DNA of 64,000 nucleotides from Cellulomonas chitinilytica (GCF_016862675.1 NZ_BONK01000007.1:186001-250000), one strand, 5' to 3'; shown: positions 43,293-52,598, numbered from the stretch's first letter. Notes: generated by a model not told the origin, from the sequence alone. Numbers and translations: made by a program.

Positions 43293-43865
43293 ATGACCTC
43301 TATGACTAACCGAAGGCTCGGCGTCCGAAGCGCGATGGCTGGCGTTGGGTCGCTCGCGGCACTCGTCCTGTTGCTTGCTGCCCCTGCTCACGCAGATACG
43401 ACTGAACCCGTTGACGACATCCCTACCTTTCATCATCACCTGACCGTCGAGGTCGGGGCGCCATCCAGTCCCTCCGTGCCAGCGAAGACAGGGAGCGGGA
43501 CGACGCAAGGCCTGGGTCTGTGCGCATTCGAGCAATACGGAGACTATCTGCACCTGTCGAGCACTCCGCCGGCAGCCACGTCGGGCCACGGATGGTGGGT
43601 GAACGTCAACTGCTCCGCCACGACAGCAGTAGTGACGATCACCCTCCAGTCAAGGAAGGTGGGCGGAGTCTGGACTCCCCGAGCCACGGGTCAGAAGGTC
43701 GTCTACTCCGGCGGGGGTTCTGCCAATCGGGCAGCCGCCCGAGCTGTCTGCGCAAATCTGGTGGAGAAGGTCGAGTGGCGATCGATGATCGATGTGGACC
43801 TCGTCGGGTACGACGACGCGCCGACGAAGACCTACAGCCCGGTCGCATCGCTGTATTGCGGGTGA
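43293..43865 (+). CDS. Hypothetical secreted protein in the DUF2249-flanked insert
   Basis: 190 residues. Clear signal peptide (V-L-L-L-A-A-P-A-H-A cleavage region), then a mature domain with H-H-H, four cysteines (G-L-C-A-F, N-C-S-A, A-V-C-A-N, L-Y-C-G) and strand-rich sequence. No family recognised. GTG/ATG starts at 43290, 43293 and 43302 are all possible. Many A/T-ending codons set it apart from the surrounding genes, so horizontal transfer is likely. Confidence 0.7.
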   Translation: MTSMTNRRLGVRSAMAGVGSLAALVLLLAAPAHADTTEPVDDIPTFHHHLTVEVGAPSSPSVPAKTGSGTTQGLGLCAFEQYGDYLHLSSTPPAATSGHGWWVNVNCSATTAVVTITLQSRKVGGVWTPRATGQKVVYSGGGSANRAAARAVCANLVEKVEWRSMIDVDLVGYDDAPTKTYSPVASLYCG

Positions 43866-43901
43866 TGCTCGGCGGCGGAGAGCGCGTGGGCTCACACTCG
43901 T

Positions 43902-43924
43902 GGGGCCGTCACGGCGACGGCCCC
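43902..43924 (-). terminator. Hairpin after the intact DUF2249 gene
   Basis: Nine-base stem GGGGCCGTC/GACGGCCCC with a five-base loop, nine bases beyond the stop of the intact DUF2249 gene; no T-run. Confidence 0.6.
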
Positions 43925-43932
43925 GCGAATGT

Positions 43933-44241
43933 CTAGCCCAGGCGCGTCAGGCGCACGTGCCACGCCTCGGGGCCGTCGACGAGGACCTCGACGTCGAGCT
44001 CGGCGCGCTCGCGGAGCTGGGCGATGAGCGGCCGGGGCAGGTGGGGCGCGACGAGGATCAGCGAGCCGCCCGGGGGGATCGCGTCGAACGCGCCGAACAC
44101 GGTCGCGTGCCGGATGGCGTGCGGGATGGGGCGGACGTCGAGGACCGGGTCGGCCTCGTCGTGGCCGCCGCAGCCGCACGCGTGGCCGGCGGGCCCGGCC
44201 GCCGGGGCGGTCGGGAGGATCTCGATGTTCTCGGCGGTCAT
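43933..44241 (-). CDS. DUF2249 protein, end of the nitrate reductase operon
   Basis: 102 residues. A G-H-A-C-G-C-G-G-H-D metal-ligand-like stretch is followed by the DUF2249 domain (L-D-V-R-P-I-P-H-A-x-R-H, V-F-x-A-F-D-A-I-P-P-G-G-S-L). DUF2249 proteins occur next to nar and nor genes and are thought to serve NO or Fe-S related chemistry, but none is settled. The gene follows narI after a ~38-base gap on the same strand; ATG with an AGGAG-type site. The C-terminal part is duplicated at 42682. Confidence 0.88.
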   Translation of the reverse strand: MTAENIEILPTAPAAGPAGHACGCGGHDEADPVLDVRPIPHAIRHATVFGAFDAIPPGGSLILVAPHLPRPLIAQLRERAELDVEVLVDGPEAWHVRLTRLG

Positions 44242-44279
44242 GGGTCTCTCCTTGTGTCGGTGCGGAACAGCGGGTGGGG

Positions 44280-45029
44280 TCAGCGGCGGGAACCGGGGCG
44301 CTCGACGCGCTCCCAGCCGGGGCGGGGCACGCGGTTGCCCAGGTGGGTGTCGTCCTTGGTGCGGTAGACGATGTACGGCCGGGTCAGGTACCCGAGCGGC
44401 GCGGAGAACACGTGCACGAGCCGCGTGAACGGCCACAGGGCGAACAGCGACATCGCGCACAGCACGTGCAGCTGGAACGCGAGGGGCACATCGGCCATCA
44501 GCGACGCGTCGGGCTGGAACGTGAGCAGGCCACGGATCCACGGCGAGATCGAGCCGCGGTAGTCGTAGGCGTCGCCGAGGAGCTGGAACATCACGGTCGC
44601 GGTCGTGCCGAACGCGAGGGTCGCGCCGAGGACGACGTACATGAGCTTGTCCATGCGGGTCGTGGCGAGGAACACGGGCCCGACGGTCCGCCGCCGGTAG
44701 ACGAGGATCGCCAGCCCGGCGAGCGTGAGCACGGCCGCCAGCGTTCCCGCCCACGTCGCGACCAGGTGGTACGCGTGCTCGGTGACGCCGACGGCCTCCA
44801 GCCAGGTGCGCGGCACGAGCAGCCCGACGACGTGCCCGCCGATCACCATGAGGATCCCGACGTGGAACATCGGCGACCCGGCACGCAGCAGCCGCGACTC
44901 GTAGACCTGCGACGAGCGGGTCGTCCACCCGAAGCGGTCGTAGCGGTACCGCCACAGGTGCCCGACGACGAACACCGCGCCCGCGACGTAGGGCACGACG
45001 ACCCACAGGAGCACGTCACGCGTGGTCAT
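44280..45029 (-). CDS. narI: Respiratory nitrate reductase gamma subunit
   Basis: 249 residues with five membrane helices. Conserved blocks are Y-D-R-F-G-W-T-T-R-S-S-Q, P-M-F-H-V-G-I-L-M-V-I-G-G-H-V-V-G and Q-L-H-V-L-C-A-M-S-L-F-A-L-W-P-F-T-R-L-V-H, holding the four histidines that bind two b-type hemes. It takes electrons from menaquinol and passes them to NarH. Its ATG overlaps the narJ stop. Confidence 0.97.
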   Translation of the reverse strand: MTTRDVLLWVVVPYVAGAVFVVGHLWRYRYDRFGWTTRSSQVYESRLLRAGSPMFHVGILMVIGGHVVGLLVPRTWLEAVGVTEHAYHLVATWAGTLAAVLTLAGLAILVYRRRTVGPVFLATTRMDKLMYVVLGATLAFGTTATVMFQLLGDAYDYRGSISPWIRGLLTFQPDASLMADVPLAFQLHVLCAMSLFALWPFTRLVHVFSAPLGYLTRPYIVYRTKDDTHLGNRVPRPGWERVERPGSRR

Positions 45030-45730
45030 GCCGGGACCTCCGAACGGTCGGACGGGCGCATGGTCGGGAACGGGAGCAGGGGGGCGGACAGGCCGACGGT
45101 CTCGCTCGGCGGCCCGGCCGAGACCAGGTCGGCGAACCGGGCGGCCGTCGCCTCGTCGACCGCGGGGAGCGTGAGGCAGACGGCGTCGACGACGTGCGCG
45201 TACGGGCTGCCGACGTGGTGCAGGGCGGAGCGGAGCAGCTCGATCCCGGCGCGGTGCGAGCCGAGCAGCGCGTCCGCGACGGGCCCGGGGTCGCGGGCCG
45301 AGAGCTCCAGCACGGTCGGCAGGTGGTCGGGCAGCTCGTCCTCCCGCGGCTCCCAGCCGCACGCGCGGTACGCCTCGACGAACGTCACGAGGGCCATCCC
45401 GCGCCGTCGGGTGTCGCCCGCGGCGTAGTAGCTCAGGTAGAGCGCGCAGCGGCGGCGCTGGTCGAACGTCTCGACGTAGTGGACCTGCTGGGTGTCGAGG
45501 TCGAGCGCGTCGGCCGCGTCGAGGAACGCCGTGAACGCCGTCGCGACCGGGGCGGACAGGATCGCGGTCGAGTCGCGGATCAGCCCGTGCCGCTCGCGCA
45601 GCTCGGAGGTCGGGTAGTCGAGCAGCAAGGAGGCGGCCATGTGCGCGACGACCCGTTCGCTCGGGTGCGCGACGACGGGCTCGAGGAACGGCAGGGACGG
45701 CGGGCGGCCGGTGCCGGCGCGGCGGCTCAT
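45026..45730 (-). CDS. narJ: Nitrate reductase assembly chaperone
   Basis: 234 residues, all helical. Y-V-E-T-F-D-Q-R-R-R-C-A-L-Y-L-S-Y-Y-A-A-G-D-T-R-R-R-G is the NarJ/TorD family block. It guides insertion of the molybdenum cofactor and Fe-S clusters into NarG. Overlaps narH and narI. Confidence 0.96.
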   Translation of the reverse strand: MSRRAGTGRPPSLPFLEPVVAHPSERVVAHMAASLLLDYPTSELRERHGLIRDSTAILSAPVATAFTAFLDAADALDLDTQQVHYVETFDQRRRCALYLSYYAAGDTRRRGMALVTFVEAYRACGWEPREDELPDHLPTVLELSARDPGPVADALLGSHRAGIELLRSALHHVGSPYAHVVDAVCLTLPAVDEATAARFADLVSAGPPSETVGLSAPLLPFPTMRPSDRSEVPA

Positions 45731-47409
45731 GCGTGGGCCTCCGGTCCGTCGCCGTAGCCGGGCTGGCCCTTCTCCGGCGGGAACATCCCGGGCGGTGCGC
45801 CGTTGCCGTCCCAGTTGAGCAGGTTGACGCGCGTCGGCGTCGCTCCTGCGGGGGTGTCCGCGGTCTGCCGGTTGCGCAGCGCGTGGAACGTCTCGACCGC
45901 GGCACGCACCGGGCGGCCCGACGACGACCCGAAGCGGCCGCCGCCGCCCATGCCGGGCCCGCCGTCGACGTCGAGCGAGCAGCCCGACGCCGTCTCCTCC
46001 AGCGCCCGGGCGCTCTCGGCGTGCGCTGCCGGGATCACATATCGATCCTCATATTTCGCGATCGCGAGCAGCCGGTACATGGCCTCGATCTCCTCGGCCG
46101 TCATGCCGACCGCCTGCGCGATGCGGGGGTCCTGCTCGGCGCCGAGGTTGACGTTGCGCATGTGCGCCCGCATCGCCGCGAGCCGTTGCAGCACGGCCGT
46201 CACGGGTGCGGTCTCGCCCGCGGTGAACAGGCCGGCGAGGTACTCGACGGGGATGCGCAGCCGGTCGATCGCCGCGAACAGCGTGCGGGCGTCCTCCCCG
46301 TCGTTGCCCGACCCGGTGACCACGTCGACCACCGGCGAGAGCGGCGGGATGTACCAGACCATCGGCATCGTCCGGTACTCGGGGTGCAGCGGGAGGGCCA
46401 CCTGGTACGTCGAGATGAGCGCCCAGATCGGGGAGCGCTGCGCGGCGAGGACCCAGTCGTGCGGGATGCCCTCGGCCTCCGCCGCGGCGACGACCGCCGG
46501 GTCGTGCGGGTCGAGCAGCACGGACCGCTGCGCGTCGAGCAGCTCGGCCGGGTCCTCGACGGACGCGGCCTCCAGCACCCGGTCGGCGTCGTACAGCACG
46601 AGCCCGAGGTAGCGCAGCCGGCCGACGCACGTCTCCGAGCACACCGTCGGCAGCCCGACCTCGAGGCGCGGGTAGCACATCGTGCACTTCTCGGCCTTGC
46701 CGGTCTTGTGGTTGAAGTAGACCTTCTTGTACGGGCAGCCCGACACGCACATGCGCCAGCCGCGGCACTGGTCCTGGTCGACGAGCACGATCCCGTCCTC
46801 GGCCCGCTTGTACATCGCGCCCGACGGGCACGACGCGACGCACGACGGGTTGAGGCAGTGCTCGCAGATGCGCGGCAGGTAGAACATGAACGCCTGCTCG
46901 AGCTCGGCGGTGACCTGCTCGCTCATCTGCTTGAGGATCGGGTCCTGCGCCATCGTCTCGGTCGAGCCGCCGAGGTTGTCGTCCCAGTTCGCCGACCAGT
47001 GGATCTGCATGGCCTTGCCCGTGAGCAGGGACATCGGGCGAGCGACGGGCGTGTGCTCGCCCTGCGGGGCGGACAGCAGGGTGTCGTACTCGTACGTCCA
47101 CGGCTCGTAGTAGTCGCGGATCTCCGGGAGCTTCGGGTTCGAGAAGATGTGCGACAGCTTGGTGAACCGCCCGCCGGACCGGAGCTTCAGGCGTCCTCGC
47201 TTGGTGCGGACCCAGCCGCCGCCCCACTTCTCCTGGTCCTCGTACGTGCGCGGGTAGCCGACGCCCGGCCGCGTCTCGACGTTGTTGAACCAGACGTACT
47301 CGACGCCCGTGCGGTTCGTCCACGCCTGCTTGCACGTGACCGAGCAGGTGTGGCAGCCGATGCACTTGTCGAGGTTCATCACCATCGCCATCTGCGCCAT
47401 GACCTTCAT
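45727..47409 (-). CDS. narH: Respiratory nitrate reductase beta subunit
   Basis: 560 residues. Ferredoxin-type cysteine groups C-I-G-C-H-T-C-S-V-T-C, C-E-H-C-L-N-P-S-C-V-A-S-C-P, C-R-G-W-R-M-C-V-S-G-C-P (Trp in place of one Cys, giving the normal 3Fe-4S cluster) and C-T-M-C...C-S-E-T-C-V-G-R. It carries electrons from NarI to NarG. Its C-terminal region has a Gly/Ser-rich stretch and a P-P-E-K-G-Q-P-G tail longer than in E. coli. An AT-rich codon patch lies at 46036-46056. ATG start. Confidence 0.97.
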   Translation of the reverse strand: MKVMAQMAMVMNLDKCIGCHTCSVTCKQAWTNRTGVEYVWFNNVETRPGVGYPRTYEDQEKWGGGWVRTKRGRLKLRSGGRFTKLSHIFSNPKLPEIRDYYEPWTYEYDTLLSAPQGEHTPVARPMSLLTGKAMQIHWSANWDDNLGGSTETMAQDPILKQMSEQVTAELEQAFMFYLPRICEHCLNPSCVASCPSGAMYKRAEDGIVLVDQDQCRGWRMCVSGCPYKKVYFNHKTGKAEKCTMCYPRLEVGLPTVCSETCVGRLRYLGLVLYDADRVLEAASVEDPAELLDAQRSVLLDPHDPAVVAAAEAEGIPHDWVLAAQRSPIWALISTYQVALPLHPEYRTMPMVWYIPPLSPVVDVVTGSGNDGEDARTLFAAIDRLRIPVEYLAGLFTAGETAPVTAVLQRLAAMRAHMRNVNLGAEQDPRIAQAVGMTAEEIEAMYRLLAIAKYEDRYVIPAAHAESARALEETASGCSLDVDGGPGMGGGGRFGSSSGRPVRAAVETFHALRNRQTADTPAGATPTRVNLLNWDGNGAPPGMFPPEKGQPGYGDGPEAHA

Positions 47410-47426
47410 GCGACTCTCCCTGCCCG

Positions 47427-50400
47427 TCAGTACGTGACGTCTTGCGACCGACGTCGGATGGTCGTGACCTCGTCGCGCTGGTTGCCCGTCGGGCCGAGGT
47501 AGTTGAACGCGAACGAGAGCTGCGCGTACCCGCCGACCAGGTGCGACGGCTTGAGCAGCACGCGGGTCAGCGAGTTGTGGATGCCGCCGCGCAGGCCCGA
47601 CGTCTCCGAGCGCGGGACGTCCACCGTGCGGTCCTTCGCGTGGTACATGAAGACGGTCCCGGCGGGCATCCGGTGGCTGACGATCGCGCGGGCGACGACG
47701 ACGCCGTTGCGGTTGTAGGCCTCGATCCACTCGTTGTCCCGGACGCCGATCGCGGTGGCGTCCTGCGGGGACATCCAGATCGTCGGGCCGCCGCGCGAGA
47801 GCGACAGCATGAACAGGTTGTCCTGGTACTCGGAGTGGATGGACCACTTGGAGTGCGGCGTCAGGTACCGGACGGTGACCTCGGCGTGGCCCTCGGACCC
47901 GGGTGTGCCCGACGGGCCGGTCGCGCCGGGCGTGCGGTCGCCGAACAGGCGGCCCAGGTCGAGCGGCGGCCGGTACACGGGCAGGTTCTCGCCGAGCTCG
48001 CTCATCCAGTCGTGGTCGAGGAAGAAGTGCTGCCGGCCGGTGAGCGTGTGCCACGGCTTGAGCTGCTCGACGTTGATCGCGAACGCGGTGTACCGGCGGC
48101 CGCCGTGCTCCGACCCCGACCACTCGGGCGACGTGACGACCGGGACGGGCCGGGCCTGCACGTCGGGGAACGTGATGCGCTTGCCCTCGTGCTCGCGCGC
48201 CAGCCAGGCGAGCTCCGTGCCGGTCTGGGCCTCGACGTTCTCGAAGCCCTGCACCGCCAGCCGGCCGTTCGTGGTGCCGGACAGGGCGAGGATCGTCTCG
48301 CAGACGTGCTGCGCGGTCGCGAGGCGGGGCCGCCCGGCGGCCGGACCGTCGGGGACCGTGCCGTTGAGCCGTCCGAGCTCGGCGACCTCCAGGTCGGGCA
48401 TGAACTTCACGCCCTTGGTCACCATGCCGGCCGTCGCGGTGAGCGGGCCGAGGGACGTGAACCGGTCGGCGAGCGCGGTGTAGTCCCGCTCGACGACGAC
48501 GAGCTTCGGCATCGTCACGCCCGGGACCAGGTCGTCGACCTCGGTCACGGTGCCGTGCGGGGTCGCCATCTCGTCCGGCGTGTCGTGCATCAGGGGCACC
48601 GCGACGAGGTCCTCGCGCTTCCCGAGGTGCCCCTCGGACAGCCGGGACACGGCCCGCGCGAGCGTGACGAAGATGTCGAAGTCCGTGCGGGTCTGCCACG
48701 GCGGCGCGATGGCCGGGTTGAACGAGTGCACGAACGGGTGCATGTCCGTGGTCGACAGGTCGTGCTTCTCGTACCAGGTCGCCGCGGGCAGGACGACGTC
48801 GGAGAACAGCGTCGTCGACGTCATCCGGAAGTCGCTCGTGACGAGCAGGTCGAGCTTGCCGCGGGGTGCCTCGTCGTGCCACGTCATGCTCGCCGGGCGC
48901 CGGTCCGGGCCGGACTCCTCGGCCATCACGGCCGCGTCCGTGCCGAGCAGGTGGCGCAGGAAGTACTCGTTGCCCTTGCCCGACGAGCCGAGCAGGTTGG
49001 CCCGCCAGATCGTCAGCACGCGCGGGAAGTTCGCCGGGTCGTCCGGGTCCTCGCACGCGAAGCCGAGCCGGCCCGCCTTGAGCTCGTCGACGACGTACGC
49101 CGACGGCTCGACGCCCGCGGCCCGCGCCTCGTCGACGAGGTCGAGCGGGTTGCGGTCGAACGTCGGGTACGACGGCATCCACCCGCGCCTGGCCGACTCG
49201 ACCAGGCAGTCGGCCGTCGTCCGGCCCGCGAACTTCCCCTCGGCCAGCGGGGACGCGAGCGCGTCGGCGGGGAGCCCGTCGTAGCGCCACTGGTCGGTGG
49301 CGAGGTACCAGAACGCGGTGCCGATCATCTGCCGCGGCGGCCGCACCCAGTCGAGGCCGAACGCGTACTGCGCCCAGCCAGTCACCGGGCGGCACTTCTC
49401 CTGGCCGACGTAGTGCGCCCAGCCGCCGCCGTTGACGCCCTGGCAGCCCGTCATCGTCACGAGCGCGAGGAACGTGCGGTAGATCGTGTCCGAGTGGAAC
49501 CAGTGGTTGGTCCCGGCGCCCATGAGGATCATCGAGCGGCCGTTCGAGTCCTCGGCGTTCTGCGCGAACTCCCGGCCGATCCGCTCGGCGGCGGCGGCGG
49601 GGACGCCGGTGATCTCCTCCTGCCACGCGGGCGTGCCGGGGGTGCTCGGGTCGTCGTAGCCCGTCGGCCAGGTGCCGGGCAGGCCGTCGCGGCCGACGCC
49701 GTACTGGGCGAGCAGCAGGTCGAAGACCGTGGTGACGACGGCGTCGCCGAGACGGGTGACCGGGACGCCGCGGCGGACCACGCCCGCGCCGCCGGTGTGC
49801 TGGGCGTCGGCGTCGCCGTCGCCGCCCGCGCCCGCCGTCACGTCGAACCGCGGCAGGTCCACCGCGACCGCGTCGCCGTCGTGCGTCGCGAGGTCCGCCA
49901 CCGACATGACGGGCTCGATCGAGCCCAGGTCGAGGTTCCACGACCCCGCCTGCGCGGGGTCGAACCGGTGGCCCAGCGTCCCGTTCGGCACGCGCGGAGA
50001 GCCGTCGGCGTCGAGCACCACCGTCATGAACGCGGCGTCGCGCCCGTGCGTGTCGCGCGGGGCACCGTCGGGACCGGCGACCGGCCCGTCGAGCTGGTCC
50101 GCCGTGAGGAACTTGTCCGGCACCCACGCGTCGCCGCGCTGCTTGAGCGTGATGAGGTGCGGCGCGTCCGTGTACCGGTTCAGGTAGTCGACGAACCGGG
50201 CCGTGCGCCGCTCGACGAGGAACTCCCGCAGCACCACGTGGCCCATCGCGGTGGCGAGCGCGCCGTCCGTGCCGGGGTGCGGGGCGAGCCACTCGTCGGC
50301 GAACTTCGTGTTGTCCGCGTAGTCGGGGGAGACGGTGACGACCTTCTGGCCGCGGTACCGGGCCTCCGTCATGAAGTGCGCGTCGGGCGTGCGCGTCACC

Positions 50401-51206
50401 GGCACGTTCGAGCCCCACATCATCAGGTAGCTCGCGTTCCACCAGTCCGCCGACTCCGGGACGTCCGTCTGGTCGCCGAACACCTGCGGGGAGGCGACCG
50501 GCAGGTCCGCGTACCAGTCGTAGAACGACAGCATCGTGCCGCCGAGCATCGTGACGAACCGTGCCCCCGACCCGTGCGACACCATCGACATCGCCGGGAT
50601 CGGCGAGAAGCCGGCGACCCGGTCCGGGCCGTACGTCTTGATCGTGTGCACGTGCGCGGCGGCGACGATCTCCGCCGCCTCGTCCCACGACGCCCGGACC
50701 AGCCCGCCCTTGCCGCGCGCCGACTTGTACGACCGCGCCGTCTCCGGGTCGCCCGTGACCTGCGCCCACGCGAGCACCGGGTCGCCCGTGCGTTCCTTCG
50801 CCGCCCGGTACGCCCGCAGCAGCGCGCCGCGCACGTACGGGTACCGCACCCGCGTCGGCGAGTACGTGTACCAGGAGAACGCCGCCCCGCGCGGGCACCC
50901 CCGGGGCTCGTACTCGGGGGAGTCCGGGCCGACCGACGGGTAGTCGGTCTGCTGCGTCTCCCACGTGATGATGCCGTCCTTGACGTACACCTTCCACGAG
51001 CAGGAGCCCGTGCAGTTCACGCCGTGCGTCGAGCGGACCACCTTGTCGTGCGACCAGCGGTCCCGGTAGAACGCGTCGCCCTGCCGGCCGCCCTCGAGGA
51101 ACAGCGCACGCTTGTCGGCGGACATCGTGCCGGGCCGCAGGTGCGAGCCGAGGCTCAGGAGCGCGTCGATCGCGGCGTTGTCGGTGCCGGCGGGGGACGG
51201 GTTCAC
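47427..51206 (-). CDS. narG: Respiratory nitrate reductase alpha subunit
   Basis: 1259 residues. The N-terminal H-G-V-N-C-T-G-S-C-S-W and E-P-R-G-C-P-R-G hold the FS0 cluster ligands. S-A-D-W-W-N-A-S-Y supplies the molybdenum Asp ligand, and later segments are those of the bis-MGD domains (M-G-A-G-T-N-H-W-F-H-S-D, T-S-D-F-R-M-T-S-T-T). It reduces nitrate to nitrite on the cytoplasmic side; no twin-arginine leader is seen. GTG start with AAGGAGG. Downstream of narK. Confidence 0.98.
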   Translation of the reverse strand: MNPSPAGTDNAAIDALLSLGSHLRPGTMSADKRALFLEGGRQGDAFYRDRWSHDKVVRSTHGVNCTGSCSWKVYVKDGIITWETQQTDYPSVGPDSPEYEPRGCPRGAAFSWYTYSPTRVRYPYVRGALLRAYRAAKERTGDPVLAWAQVTGDPETARSYKSARGKGGLVRASWDEAAEIVAAAHVHTIKTYGPDRVAGFSPIPAMSMVSHGSGARFVTMLGGTMLSFYDWYADLPVASPQVFGDQTDVPESADWWNASYLMMWGSNVPVTRTPDAHFMTEARYRGQKVVTVSPDYADNTKFADEWLAPHPGTDGALATAMGHVVLREFLVERRTARFVDYLNRYTDAPHLITLKQRGDAWVPDKFLTADQLDGPVAGPDGAPRDTHGRDAAFMTVVLDADGSPRVPNGTLGHRFDPAQAGSWNLDLGSIEPVMSVADLATHDGDAVAVDLPRFDVTAGAGGDGDADAQHTGGAGVVRRGVPVTRLGDAVVTTVFDLLLAQYGVGRDGLPGTWPTGYDDPSTPGTPAWQEEITGVPAAAAERIGREFAQNAEDSNGRSMILMGAGTNHWFHSDTIYRTFLALVTMTGCQGVNGGGWAHYVGQEKCRPVTGWAQYAFGLDWVRPPRQMIGTAFWYLATDQWRYDGLPADALASPLAEGKFAGRTTADCLVESARRGWMPSYPTFDRNPLDLVDEARAAGVEPSAYVVDELKAGRLGFACEDPDDPANFPRVLTIWRANLLGSSGKGNEYFLRHLLGTDAAVMAEESGPDRRPASMTWHDEAPRGKLDLLVTSDFRMTSTTLFSDVVLPAATWYEKHDLSTTDMHPFVHSFNPAIAPPWQTRTDFDIFVTLARAVSRLSEGHLGKREDLVAVPLMHDTPDEMATPHGTVTEVDDLVPGVTMPKLVVVERDYTALADRFTSLGPLTATAGMVTKGVKFMPDLEVAELGRLNGTVPDGPAAGRPRLATAQHVCETILALSGTTNGRLAVQGFENVEAQTGTELAWLAREHEGKRITFPDVQARPVPVVTSPEWSGSEHGGRRYTAFAINVEQLKPWHTLTGRQHFFLDHDWMSELGENLPVYRPPLDLGRLFGDRTPGATGPSGTPGSEGHAEVTVRYLTPHSKWSIHSEYQDNLFMLSLSRGGPTIWMSPQDATAIGVRDNEWIEAYNRNGVVVARAIVSHRMPAGTVFMYHAKDRTVDVPRSETSGLRGGIHNSLTRVLLKPSHLVGGYAQLSFAFNYLGPTGNQRDEVTTIRRRSQDVTY

Positions 51207-51241
51207 GGCTGCCTCCTTCGAGGGTGGTCGTCGAGCGGGCG

Positions 51242-52552
51242 TCAGCTGGGGCGCGGTGCGCCCGGGCGGGCGTACTGGCGCCAGACGAGCGCCGTGCAGA
51301 GGGCGAAGTAGACGGCCGCGCCGACGAAGAACGCCTGCGGGGCGACGAGCGACAGGCCGATGCCGACGAGGAACGGCCCGAACGCCGCGATGGCCGAGGT
51401 GAACCCGATGACGCCACCGGCCCGGCGGCGGTCGAAGATCATCGGCATCTGCTTGAACGTGCCCGCGTTGCCGATGCCGGCGAACGTGAAGATCGCGAGC
51501 ATCCCGCCGAGGAACAGGCCGAACGTGCTGGTGTCGCTCGGGTCGAGGAAGAAGACCGTGAACACCGTCGCGGCCGTCATGCCGATCCCCGAGACCAGGG
51601 TCCAGACCGCGCCGCCGAACCGGTCGCACAGCGGGCCCCACGCGGCGCGGGTGATCGAGCCGAGCAGCGGGCCCAGGAAGACGTACTTCAGCGGGTCGGG
51701 CGCGCCCTCCATGCCGTCGTACATGTTCTTGATGAGCAGGCCCATCTGGGCGGCGAAGCCGGAGAACGCCCCGAACGTCATGACGTAGACGGCCGTCATG
51801 TACCAGGTGTGCTTCTCGCCGAAGATGTCGAGCTGCTCGCGGAAGTTCGCCTTGAGCGGGATCCGCCGCAGCCCGACCGCCGCGAGGATCGCGCCGAGCA
51901 CGACCCACGGGATGAGCACGAGGCCCGCGTTGTGCAGGTAGATCTCCGAGCCGTCGGCCTTGACCTGCGGCGACAGCGCCGCCGTACCGAGCAGGCCGAA
52001 CCCGACGACCCAGGGCACCAGGAACTGGATGAGGCTCACGCCGAAGTTGCCCAGGCCCGCCTGCAGGCCGAGCGCGGTGCCCGCCATCCGCTTGGGGAAG
52101 AAGTAGCTCGTCGACGGCATGAACCCGGCGAACGCGCCGCCGCCGATGCCGCCCGCCGCCGCGAGGAGCAGCAGCATCGAGTACGGGGTGGACGGGTCAC
52201 GGACCGCGAGCACCCAGCCCGCCATCGGCAGCACCATGAGCGTCGCCGTGCCGCCGACGAGCGTGCGGGTGCCGACGATCGGCGGCAGGAACATGTAGAT
52301 CAGCCGGCCGATGCCGCCCGCGAGGCCCGGGATCGCCGCGAGCCAGTAGAGCTGGCCCTTCGACAGGTCGTACCCGATGTCGTTGAGCCGGGGCGCGATC
52401 GCGCTCACCAGGTACCAGACGCAGAACGCGAGCGTGAGGTTGTACGTGGTGATCGCGAGCGTCCGCCACGCGAGGCGCTTGTCCCACGTGGCCTCGTTCT
52501 CCGGGTCCCAGCCCGTCAGAGGGGGCCGGCGCAGCAGGGTGAGGGTCGACAT
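51242..52552 (-). CDS. narK: Nitrate/nitrite transporter
   Basis: 436 residues, about 12 helices of the MFS nitrate-nitrite porter family. Signature blocks are F-M-P-S-T-S-Y-F-F-P-K-R and A-G-I-G-N-A-G-T-F-K-Q-M-P. Brings in nitrate and/or expels nitrite. It is the first gene of the nar operon, 35 bases ahead of narG. ATG directly after a CGGGAGGTCCCG palindrome-like ribosome site. Confidence 0.96.
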   Translation of the reverse strand: MSTLTLLRRPPLTGWDPENEATWDKRLAWRTLAITTYNLTLAFCVWYLVSAIAPRLNDIGYDLSKGQLYWLAAIPGLAGGIGRLIYMFLPPIVGTRTLVGGTATLMVLPMAGWVLAVRDPSTPYSMLLLLAAAGGIGGGAFAGFMPSTSYFFPKRMAGTALGLQAGLGNFGVSLIQFLVPWVVGFGLLGTAALSPQVKADGSEIYLHNAGLVLIPWVVLGAILAAVGLRRIPLKANFREQLDIFGEKHTWYMTAVYVMTFGAFSGFAAQMGLLIKNMYDGMEGAPDPLKYVFLGPLLGSITRAAWGPLCDRFGGAVWTLVSGIGMTAATVFTVFFLDPSDTSTFGLFLGGMLAIFTFAGIGNAGTFKQMPMIFDRRRAGGVIGFTSAIAAFGPFLVGIGLSLVAPQAFFVGAAVYFALCTALVWRQYARPGAPRPS

Positions 52553-52580
52553 CGGGACCTCCCGCGATCATCCGTTCCGT

Positions 52581-52598
52581 GAGCCCGTCTTCGGGCTC
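52581..52598 (-). terminator. Short hairpin between regulator and narK
   Basis: GAGCCCG-TCTT-CGGGCTC. It may end the regulator transcript or shape the narK leader; no T-run. Confidence 0.45.

Noticed and set aside
42985-43932. Integrase or transposase in the DUF2249-flanked insert
   Set aside because: Neither orphan product shows a tyrosine or serine recombinase motif or a DDE motif, and no terminal inverted repeats are visible.
47442-51311. Long plus-strand frame opposite narG
   Set aside because: Antisense shadow caused by high GC at third positions; Arg/Val/Gly-rich composition without any recognisable domain.
45727-51417. A reading frame of nearly 1900 codons across narH and narG on the minus strand
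   Set aside because: Only its last 560 codons (narH) carry family motifs; the upstream part is an out-of-frame shadow of narG, rich in Arg/Pro/Gly, with no RBS at its start.
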